From Conchocele bisecta (taxonomy: Eukaryota > Mollusca > Bivalvia > Lucinida > Thyasiridae): 64,000 nucleotides of DNA. Positions within the stretch are counted from its first letter, which is position 1; each line of letters starts with the position of its first letter. The translations under genes were made by a program, and so were the position numbers. The stretch lies in assembly GCA_029237695.1 (NCBI GenBank), contig CM055265.1, forward strand, positions 107,248,773 to 107,312,772, in the 5' to 3' direction. Under the pieces are notes generated by a model. That model made no database searches and was not told the DNA's origin. It saw nothing but the letters and a program-made list of their open reading frames with translations. Of this stretch, positions 56,945-64,000 are shown one piece after another.

Positions 56945-57240
56945 GGGATCACGTGGTCTATTGTTTCGTCTGGTGTAATGGCAGCGCCCATAATGTCTCA
57001 AGTAAATCTTATTTTTTAATGAATACGACTGTGGTTACGGCCTTTTAATGATGACCATGTTCCAGTCGTTAACACTACATGTCCGCCAATACCAAAATTA
57101 GCAGCATTACTTATGTAGTTAGTCTGAACATTCTGCAGAAAATTGTTAATCGGATGGAATCAAACGTTGTTCAAACTTGGTCCGATTCAAGTTTTTCTGC
57201 AAAGACCCTTGTGATCCCATACCCTGAATAGGTAATGATC
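56945..57240 (-). repeat. Dispersed repeat Y, copy 2
   Basis: Reverse complement of the 42840-43080 repeat, then continuing with TGATCCCATACCCTGAATAG at 57211-57230, which also matches that copy. The order of the pieces differs slightly, so one copy is rearranged. Confidence 0.7.
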
Positions 57241-57731
57241 TACAAATGCTATAATCATGCACCATGTGTACATTTATTTCCTGCATGAAGAATTATATTT
57301 ACCTGCTTAGCATATACATACTACACATAGTTTGCAGCTAACATACATGTCTTTGCGACATACATGCACATACATATGCCCATATGTGGCATTGAATCCA
57401 CATAACAATCCCCATGGTTGTCTTTCAAATTTAGTACACCCCTGATGGACAATCACATTCCATTAATATAGCAATCAGAGACATGTATTCGAGTTAATGT
57501 CATGGGCTAGAACATTTTGGTGTCATCGCAAGATGCGGGACTTCCTCAGGATTATCAACTTTTTTGCATGTTCATGTTATGTATGCCAAGACCTTCAACA
57601 AAAGTTGGGGTAGGATTTCAAAATCAAGTACGTTTTCTCGGCAGCGGCCATTTTGGATTTTAGCCTGGGTACCAAATGGCTGAATTTATGATATTGTAGT
57701 TTCACAGTGTAAACTATTATTAGGTACCCAT
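57241..57731. other. Unrecognised DNA before the right viral copy
   Basis: Includes a GCGGCCATTTTGGATTTTAG phrase (57644). No gene is seen. Confidence 0.4.
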
Positions 57732-57812
57732 AGTAGTATATGAGGATTAAAATGATACCACCTCCCACCTCCCAGAGGGAGGAGGTATCATTATTACTCC
57801 TCATATACTACT
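57732..57812. repeat. Inverted repeat at the edge of the right viral copy
   Basis: Arms of about 35 bases (AGTAGTATATGAGGATTAAA ... CACCTCCC) pair almost perfectly around a short CACCTCC loop. It ends about 60 bases before viral homology begins and may be a MITE or mark the integration junction. Confidence 0.65.
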
Positions 57813-57955
57813 TGGATTTTCCCCCACTGTTATCACGGTATGTATGAGAAGAATGTGAAATATTTTTCATCAACTGGATGAGAAGTTATCAACGAGATTA
57901 CACCCATTTAGAGATAAGAATACATTGGTTATACTCAATATATATACATCACATA

Positions 57956-58243
57956 ATGATCCTAGTTAAGTGTGCGTGGTTGAAGACAGGTAGTCACGAG
58001 AGATGTCATCGTACCGGTATTTACGAGTATTGCAAACATCACCGGGCATGGATGAGAAGAGGTTCCGTTTCGCTGCTTCGCCCATGTCGGCATTGCGGGG
58101 TAGGGACCGGATCCGAGTCACTGCTATGTCTACCATGCGGTGTCACTCGGGCTACGCATCGACTGGTTAGCAAGGAATTACGTGCTCGCAAGCATTATCG
58201 TTTAGTAATAATTCAAATCAGAAAGTCAGTTATAAAGATATAA
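57956..58243 (+). CDS. Small cysteine-rich zinc-ribbon-like viral protein (right copy)
   Basis: 95 residues, ATG at 57956. It has the same cysteine/histidine pattern as the left copy (7538-7834): one group with CKHH, then PCRHCGVGT and CLPCG. About 80% identical in protein, with differences spread through the gene and one in-frame insertion near SLLRP, so both copies stayed open despite real divergence. It sits at the outer end of the viral copy, oriented inward, and is followed by the GTTCCTATCCGACCGC repeats. Function unknown; DNA- or RNA-binding is inferred from the ribbon and basic tail. Confidence 0.7.
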   Translation: MILVKCAWLKTGSHERCHRTGIYEYCKHHRAWMRRGSVSLLRPCRHCGVGTGSESLLCLPCGVTRATHRLVSKELRARKHYRLVIIQIRKSVIKI

Positions 58244-58249
58244 CCGATA

Positions 58250-58520
58250 TGTTCTCAATGTTAAACAGCGTTCCTATCCGACCGCTGCTTGCCTATAAAG
58301 TTTAACAGAGCGCTCAGTGAATAAACACGCCCGATATTTTATCAGCGTTAAACAGCTTTCCTATCCGACCGCTGCTTGCCTATAAAGTTTAACAGAGTGC
58401 TCAGTGAATAAACACACCCGATATTTTATCAATGTTAAACAGCGTTCCCATCCGACCGCCGTTGTCATGCCGGTTGTTTACCTTATCAATGGTGTTCCTA
58501 CCCGACCGCTGCTTGTCTAT
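58250..58520. repeat. 85-bp viral subterminal repeats with GTTCCTATCCGACCGC
   Basis: Box starts are near 58268, 58351, 58443 and 58492. The first two units are nearly identical over 83-86 bases (CTGCTTGCCTATAAAGTTTA, CAGTGAATAAACAC, CCCGATATTTTATCA) and the other two are partial. Boxes of this kind are confined to the two viral copies. Possible roles are replication iterons, promoters or terminal repeats. Confidence 0.7.
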
Positions 58521-58741
58521 ATCGGGCACCCCAAAAAATAAACTGGACCACCTTTTTTTTTTAATCTATCAGCAGACGACAATGTTCCAATTACACGGTT
58601 ATGTGTATTTATAGCTGATTGTATTTCGCCTTATCGAGGCCACGGTGGTGTACTTGTTTCGTGTATTGTTTTAATTTTAAAACACACACACAACCACCAA
58701 GACAGTTATGAAACATAAACCTGGAGATAAACATTACCTGT
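58521..58741. other. Viral non-coding spacer with shared blocks
   Basis: CTTGTCTATATCGGGCAC (from 58513) and ATTACACGGTTATG match the left copy at 7961-8065. The segment 58685-58745 matches the left 7340-7400 in reverse. It separates the cysteine-rich gene from the minus-strand gene block. Confidence 0.55.
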
Positions 58742-59300
58742 TCACATTACCAGTTTTAACCTAAATTTATCCCAATCAGTATTCTCAATCTTGGGAAAGG
58801 TGGCGCGCGCCTTAGTTATAATAGTATTTTTTAAATCCTCATATCGAGACATCTCCTCCACCACCAACTCAAATTCAGCGTCTGATATATTGTTATCGGC
58901 CAACGCTTTGGACACGATAACGTCGATGCTATTATTCTTAGACCTTGCGAGAACCGATATTCTGTCGTGCTACACCACTCAAACCCGCGGCAATAGGAAT
59001 TGCCACGACTGTAGATAACAATGCATCGGTTCCGGCCCCACCTAGTATAGAAACGGACGATAAGAAGGTGCTCACCCCCTCCGCTATATTTGCAGCTCGC
59101 CTATATGTTTTAGCATTTACCCTCCGAGTTTCCCTCTCTTGTTCTATAATCTGCTGTATCTCGACGATATTTTCCAACCTGAAGTTTGACGGGGTCATAT
59201 CCCCCAATTCCAATTGTCCAACATTGTTGGTATTGGGTGTTGAAACAGGATCGGCAGGTTTTGGTTGTAGGTTCAACGGTATTAAATGTTCACTCGTCAT
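58742..59300 (-). pseudogene. Viral protein with hydrophobic hairpin (one frameshift)
   Basis: ATG at 59300 overlaps the stop of the upstream fibre-like gene by the ATGA of both. Residues 1-65 are polar and partly coiled (EIQQIIEQERETRRVNAK). Residues 75-112 are strongly hydrophobic and glycine-rich (STFLSSVSILGGAGTDALL, STVVAIPIAAGLSGVA), suggesting a membrane hairpin. The frame closes at 58938; the continuation (DAEFELVVEEMSRYEDLK and a basic end) is open in the next frame to the TGA at 58744-58742, so one shift near 58945 splits a protein of about 185 residues. A membrane-active capsid component would fit, but that is inference. It is absent from the left copy. Confidence 0.55.
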
Positions 59301-60216
59301 AAATCAAGTTCAAGTAACAATGTTACAACAGTGGAAGAATTCGCTGGGTCAGCGATTTTCGTAACAAAGTTAATAACACTACCTTCGAAAAGTCGAATTG
59401 GAATATCACCGGCGAACAAAACCACCGCTGACCTCTGTCCAGAGAGCTTAGTGGCTCCAATCGCCCGTTCTTCACCATCCAGTACGAGATTTACGGTGAC
59501 CGCGCTCACAGATTTACCCTTAAAATTAAAATTTGTAGAACCGTCCCGGGAGTTGTCATGACGTATCCCCCATATCTATTGTGCGCTTTGGCACCAAACG
59601 AATAGTCATATATCCCCTCATTCAATGGGCCCCGCTTCTCAGCCCAAACTGTTATGATGGGTTTTCTGCGGCGTAATAACTTAAACTGCTCTACAGATGT
59701 GTCCAACAATGCGGCAAGCTTCTCGATAGCGGTATGGGCATCAACACGAAACTTTTCAGAGGTATCCTCAAGGGCTTTGTGAGCGTCTCTACGAACTCGA
59801 TTTAGTTTATCGGAAACTTCCATAAGCTCTGTATGGGCCTCTTCCCGAAATTCGGTTATTTTTCCGCCTAGTTCAGTAAGTGCTCTCTGGTCCTCAGAGC
59901 GCAACATCCCATAGGCTTCCGTAAGGTCCGTCTGTGTATCTGATCGGACTTTCTCAATACCCGTCCGGACTTCCTCAATCCCCGTCCGGGCCTCTTCGTG
60001 AACTTGTGATATAGATGTTAGGACGTCCGTTCTCAGTTGTGTTATACTTCTATGAATGTGCTTTGTAGCTGAAGTCACAGTGTCATCAACCAGTGCTACG
60101 GTTTTCCCGGTAGTTAAAAACTCACTCTCTGTGGGGGTGAATCCAACACCTGACTCATATTTGTATTTCGGTGGGGATAATAAATTGTAAGAACTATCTG
60201 GCCTGTATATACTCAT
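59297..60216 (-). pseudogene. Fibre-like coiled-coil protein (one frameshift)
   Basis: ATG at 60216. Residues 1-40 are a polar leader (PPKYKYESGVGFTPTE). Residues 45-175 are repeated heptads with many Glu/Arg pairs (EARTGIEEVRTGIEKVRSDT), a trimeric-fibre type of coiled coil with an internal 11- and 7-residue repetition. A C-terminal beta-type domain begins at KPIITVWAEKRGPLNEG. The frame is lost near 59555, within the final domain, and resumes in the next frame (59509-59297) as a beta-rich stretch (VLFAGDIPIRLFEGSVI). In total about 305 residues. The architecture (N-terminal anchor, shaft, globular head) resembles viral attachment fibres; the receptor-binding role is inferred from architecture only. 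It is missing from the left copy. Confidence 0.6.
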
Positions 60217-60249
60217 TTTTATATGGATATAAATTTGGGTAGCTTGTGT

Positions 60250-60905
60250 CTAATTCTTCGAAATTTCGAAAACGACCGAAATCGGATAATAGTTTTTGAA
60301 CTCTCTCGCTCGGTCGTCGAGAATAGAGACCTTAAATTCGTGGATGTGTCCAGATTTCAAAACTTTCATCTCGGGGTATGGGAAGTCTAAGGTCACGGTC
60401 TCCCCAAAGTAACAATCGCTGGCGTGCACTGTTTTAAGTAGTGTGCTGAGGGCTCCATCCAACAAGTTGTACGACGTGTTCAACTGGTTCAAATGTATTT
60501 TGAGGGTTTTGGTAAAGGCTAGGTCCACAGGCACAGCTCCAACAAATGTTTGGCCCCGAGGTTAAACAATCTTTTTTAAGTGGACCTCTGAAACCGAGGC
60601 GAATGCCTAATGAGTCCGATATAGTTATCACAGCGCCTTATGGTGCAGATAATGTTGCAGGTCCGGTAGCCTTCGATACTGTGAGGTTGGCTTCGTCGAC
60701 AAGTTCGGTGGAAACAACGTCTATGAGCTGTCTTGCTCCCCACAGTCCGGGAGGCAGGTTTACACTTACTTGGCGTCCATCCTTCACATAGTAAAACCCT
60801 TCGCGCTTCCCCAAGTTTCGCTACCCGGCGTTTTCCGCAGCAGTTATCGATTGACTTCTGAAGTTCACAACTCTCTTTTTGAACATTAGTGATAGTAGCA
60901 AACAT
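60250..60905 (-). pseudogene. Candidate minor capsid (penton-like) protein, several frameshifts
   Basis: Start ATG at 60905 (MFATITNVQKESCELQKSID). The coding then moves through at least two further frames, with shifts near 60785 and 60540, before the open 94-codon C-terminal part (60534-60250). This part has KIHLNQLNTSYNLLDGAL, FGETVTLDFPYPEMKVL and KVSILDDRAREF. The latter pattern recalls a widespread family in invertebrate endogenous DNA viruses that I believe to be minor capsid proteins. The estimate of about 215 residues fits a single jelly roll. It shares a 14-base divergent start with the next gene. Assignment is tentative. Confidence 0.45.
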
Positions 60906-60919
60906 AATAATATCTTTCA

Positions 60920-62184
60920 ATGGATACCCAGGCATTTAGATTTAATTATAATGCAAAGTACGCGGTCGGAGGTAAATACACGCAAAAAGACGTGGTTGTA
61001 CACCCAACTGTAACAGTTAGACCGGACAGTGGCTTTGCCACCAATTTCCTTAACATGTTTGAGACATATGTAGTTCCAAAGACTAGTAGCCAAGATGTAA
61101 TACTAAGCTGTGATTTTTCCCATATGAACTTCTGACAGAACCAGCTAAATTTCGCTGTATGGTGCGCAGCAGCCGGATGTGGAGTTTCACATCAAGACCA
61201 TCTGACATCCAAGAATGTCATGCTCCGACGTGTCTACAACTTTCATATGTATTACCCCATTAGGAGGATTCTCAAAGAACTAGGTATTCCACTACCTCAA
61301 GACGCCGGCTGGGATCCCATTTCCGCCACATACGACCGTAAGGCGTTCGAAAAATTGTGTAACGAATTTAGGGTACCAAAAGACGCGGACTGGAGACAGA
61401 AAGTATATATCCCAACCAACAGTTTAGGGTTACTTGAATACGATGACGTTCAGTGATGAAGTGCTAAGAGGGCTTGCGTGTAAAGACGGTTATTTTCATT
61501 GTCTACCTACTAAAGTAGCCCACGTGGAATACCTAGACCAGGATGATACTCCACAGATGCGAAATGCGTGGACCACATTTATGTTAGATCAAAGCACTGG
61601 ATTTACACAGGGCGGGGTTATTCGCATCAACGCCTCCATTCGCATATACGTCTGGGCCATCCTCGGCTCACAGAAGCAAATGCGCAGTGCTATACTGGGC
61701 ACGGGAAAGGCGTTTGACGCGCAAAAACAGTTATTGGCAAATGTCAGCTGCGGCGGACCTCCCGAAGGCGATCAAGAACTATCAAGACGTTTTGCAGAAT
61801 TCCCACACCCCAGTAGACTATGCATTTGGAATAGGTTTTTATATGGCGCAGAGCAATATGATACTACGAGACGACTCGGTTGACGGTTATAATAATCAGA
61901 TCGTAGTCGCCACCGCCAATCAAATAATCGGCCACAACGGGAACATGAACACGGGTTTCATCAATCTCCCCCCCCCCAAGAGGCCCGGGAGCGGAGTTGG
62001 AAGTGAAACCGATTTCATAAAACCGCAAGCACCCACCCCAGTACAAAGCACACCATCAAGTGTCTCATCAAGTTCCACCAGTTCAAGCTCTGGAGCGGGA
62101 ACTAGTGCCACAACCCACGAGGAGGAGAAAGTAGGGCTCGTCCTCGCCCTCGTGGTGATCGGACTATTCGCGCTTTGGTATTAG
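60920..62184 (+). pseudogene. Long viral structural-type gene with C-terminal membrane anchor (broken)
   Basis: ATG at 60920 (MDTQAFRFNYNAKYAVGGKY). An in-frame TGA at 61133-61135 is followed, in the same frame, by recognisable coding to 61456. The frame then changes near 61435-61450 and again near 61740. The last part (to TAG/TAA at 62182-62184) has a proline/serine/threonine-rich linker (TPSSVSSSSTSSSS) and a C-terminal hydrophobic helix (VGLVLALVVIGLFALWY). About 420 residues in total. The middle is conserved in the left copy (6690-7245), with the motif YHMYYPIRR-type and VWAIL. No named family is recognised. Length, conservation and tail anchor suggest a virion protein. Confidence 0.6.
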
Positions 62185-62231
62185 GAACTCTCGGGCGGAG
62201 AATAGTACTAGACCGGCGATCACCACGATTA

Positions 62232-62759
62232 AAGCCTAAGCATTCTCGGCGAGCCATCCGGCCGTTTTTGATAATATAGATAACAAGTAGGAGATGACAC
62301 CCCCGATCAGCCCAGGCAGCGCTGCAGCCGCCTTTCCGGCTAATTTAGCCAGGAGACTGGCGAGGGCTTTTAGATGTTTTTTGCCCACTCCTTGGCTCCA
62401 CCGGATGGCGCGGGTGCTGACGTGGGTGCAGCCGCCGCACCGCGAGTGAAAGCTAGAACTATGGTCGATATAGTCATGCCGAGAGCTGTGAGGATGCTTA
62501 ATATTGTGACGCCCTGCTCTCTGAACAGAGTGCGAAGGCGCTCACCGAGTGGCGTCTCCTCGTGCAGAACCCTCAAGATTGTTTCTCGGATCCGACTTAT
62601 TTGGGCGCGGAGACCCTCACGGCAAGCCGATGCAGCCTCCAAGCGAGCTGCTCTTTCATCCCGCAACGACCGCAGGCGTTCGGTGATCCGCTCGGTAGAT
62701 TCTCTATCGCCACGGGCTTCCCCAAGTTTTCTTTCTTCTAGCGCGATATGTTCATCCAT
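62232..62759 (-). pseudogene. Coiled-coil and membrane viral protein (one frameshift, early stop)
   Basis: ATG at 62759 lies inside the end of the acidic-protein gene (22-base overlap). Residues 1-75 are a charged coiled coil (EERKLGEARGDRESTERI). Residues 90-113 are a hydrophobic helix (ILSILTALGMTISTIVLAF), then a short Ala/Pro linker. The frame is lost at a T6 run (about 62374-62379) and resumes with an amphipathic, alanine-rich part (LKALASLLAKLAGKAAAALP) and further hydrophobic helix to a TAG at about 62233. Hydrophobic coding seems to continue beyond that stop, so it is probably premature. It is convergent with the long structural gene. Wholly deleted in the left copy. Confidence 0.55.
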
Positions 62760-63425
62760 CGCGTGAGTTTGGAGAGGTTATGGACCAATTCGCCCCGGAC
62801 TGTTTGCATAGCCTTATCGAGTCCCCGGAGTTCGCGAAGAGGTAACGGTGGGTCAGCGTTCGACCCTTGGTCGATGTTCAGTATTTCGTCTAGCTCGCTT
62901 TCGCTGAGCTCCATTGCGCGAATAGCGTCGGGGACTACTCGAGGGACCTCGCTGAGCTCGACAGTTTCTATCGCGGCGGCCGTCTTCGCCATCGTTTCGT
63001 CGGTAGAATGTAGGGGCTCTACAGCGCGGGCCGGCATAATTGTTTTGGCCACCGCCCCGGTTTCCGGCAATGGTGCCCGGCGCTAGGTGTTTTCCGGTCT
63101 TCATGTTGATGATTGGGACATTTGAGGCTTTTAGTCGCAATCTGCGGCCCCGATCCAATTCGAACTTTGAGTAGTCGCGGCTGACAGATGGGACCGTACC
63201 TTTTTCTGCCAAACTGTTGTAGTAGTCGTCTGCAGCTGACTTGACTAAGTCCTGGGTTAGACCAACGTTAACGCCACCTGTTTCCTCGCCGGCTGGATTC
63301 TCTATGAAGGGCGTTTCGTCATAGGTTGCGAGGAAATCATTGAAGTTATCATCATCATCGATGTCATCGTCGTCGATGTCATCGTCTCGGTCGCGATCGA
63401 ATTCTTTCATATCGTAATCAGCCAT
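62738..63425 (-). pseudogene. Acidic viral protein (right copy, one frameshift)
   Basis: ATG at 63425 (MADYDMKEFDRDRDDD) starts an Asp-rich stretch, then ETPFIENPAGEE, QDLVKSAADDYY and LKASNVPIINMKTGK, all shared with the left copy. After GGGQ (about 63065) the frame shifts; the acidic helical part with VELSEVPRVVPDAIR and DPPLPLRELRGLD continues to the stop at 62738-62740. Some 60 bases present in the left copy at this point are missing. Protein similarity to the left copy is only about 60-65%, far lower than for the capsid gene next door. It overlaps the next gene by 22 bases. Confidence 0.6.
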
Positions 63426-63476
63426 CTTTAACGATGTATTAAAGAAAATCATACGGGTTTAATAGAGTTACTAAAT
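63426..63476. promoter_or_regulatory. Divergent promoter between acidic-protein and capsid genes (right copy)
   Basis: 51 bases between start codons. The 27 nearest the capsid gene are the same as in the left copy (TACGGGTTTAATAGAGTTAC then TAAATATG). The remainder is extra sequence next to the acidic gene. The capsid-proximal conservation suggests promoter function mainly for the capsid gene. Confidence 0.5.
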
Positions 63477-64000
63477 ATGTCTTCGAGTCAATACGATCGC
63501 AAACTCAATCCATACCGCAGACTGCGGGAGCCCCTTGGGGCGAAAGGCGTGAGACAGAGCGTCGTTATTACGAACAACTAATCGACGATCGACCAGAACC
63601 AGCAGCTCTTGGCCCGCTTCCCCAACCTCGGAGCTAACGACGTCATTGTGCCGGGGACTGTTCGCCTTGCTTTCACTATTTCGCTGACTGTTCGCCTCGC
63701 TTTCACTATTTCGCTGATGTCGACAGACGTGGACCGAACCGTCGTTCAGAACCTGGGTCAAGAAGACCATGATAAAGATTTCTGGTAATGAGGTGATGTC
63801 GATTGACGACAGCGACGTCTACCATTGTTACCAGGACCTGTGGAAGACGGCGCAAGAGTGCGAAACTGCGGTCTATCAAGGTATTGACACCAGCAAAAAT
63901 AAGAACGTAATCAGACTTAGAATCTGGGCTGATAACAAGGTAGATAACAACGCGAGTGACAACGCGATCGCGGCCCCTTACGGTAACCGCTTCTACATCC
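63477..64000 (+). pseudogene. Candidate major capsid protein (right copy, runs off the window)
   Basis: Same gene as 4602-5890, about 96% identical in DNA over the first 250 bases. Its own lesions are an in-frame TAA near 63580, a 30-base in-frame tandem duplication (about 63659-63718, CTTTCACTATTTCGCTGA in both halves) and an 11-base deletion after CCTGGGT (about 63758) that shifts the frame. Coding homology then continues to the window end. None of these lesions is shared with the left copy, so both copies decayed independently. The ATPase should follow downstream, outside the window. Confidence 0.65.

Noticed and set aside
62374..62766. 130-codon plus-strand frame
   Set aside because: Antisense to the coiled-coil/membrane gene, whose strand is supported by overlap with the acidic gene and by composition.
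1..64000. The whole 64 kb as one giant virus or transposon with inverted ends
   Set aside because: The left copy is a deleted version of the right and the interior is ordinary repeat-rich host DNA. Terminal repeats of one element would not carry separate decayed gene sets.

Overview
The window looks like nuclear DNA of a marine invertebrate, most likely a mollusc. Coding density is very low and non-coding DNA is AT-rich. Tandem satellites, MITE-like elements, tRNA-derived repeats, two decayed non-LTR retrotransposons and a spliced Crypton-type recombinase remnant fill most of it. Several dispersed repeats, such as the one starting with TTTAGCTCACCTGAGTGAAG near 16.7 kb, are of a kind I associate with mollusc genomes. 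That assignment is an inference, not a test.

The two ends are different: GC-richer, gene-dense and viral. They carry two decayed copies of the same endogenous double-stranded DNA virus, in opposite orientations. The left copy runs from before base 1 to about 8.2 kb. It holds the 3' end of a family B DNA polymerase, two minus-strand genes of unknown function, a packaging ATPase that has lost its Walker A half, a candidate major capsid gene, an acidic-protein gene transcribed divergently from the capsid gene, a truncated structural gene and a small cysteine-rich protein. The right copy runs from about 57.87 kb past the window end. It keeps the block the left copy has lost: a hydrophobic protein, a coiled-coil fibre-like protein, a candidate minor capsid protein, a long plus-strand structural gene and a coiled-coil/membrane protein, followed by the acidic-protein gene and the start of the capsid gene. 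Polymerase, packaging ATPase and candidate capsid genes together suggest a Polinton/adintovirus-like lineage (Preplasmiviricota-like). Nearly every viral gene has frameshifts or stops. The exceptions are the small cysteine-rich protein, open in both copies, and a 77-residue ORF in the left copy.

Between them lie about 50 kb of host-type DNA. 8.2-10.7 kb is tandem repeats. 10.84-14.27 kb is a non-coding transposon with 40-bp terminal inverted repeats (copy A), carrying a nested MITE at 12.35-12.88 kb. 14.3-19 kb is mostly unrecognised. 19.0-22.6 kb is non-LTR element 1. 24.4-26.0 kb is a Crypton-like pseudogene. 26.6-36.2 kb is a patchwork of MITEs, satellites, SINE-like copies and two candidate host exons. 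36.6-40.6 kb is non-LTR element 2. 41-43.9 kb holds MITEs and a 123-bp G tract. 44.3-48.1 kb is copy B of the TIR transposon, followed by a tRNA-like repeat, a diverged third TIR end, a long satellite (49.4-51.3 kb) and copy C (to 52.98 kb). 53-57.8 kb holds tandem repeats, palindromes and long stretches with nothing recognised.

The viral block is the best candidate for an undescribed system. The two copies complement each other enough to infer a gene map, a compact layout with overlapping genes and very short divergent promoters, and the steps by which the left copy was reduced.
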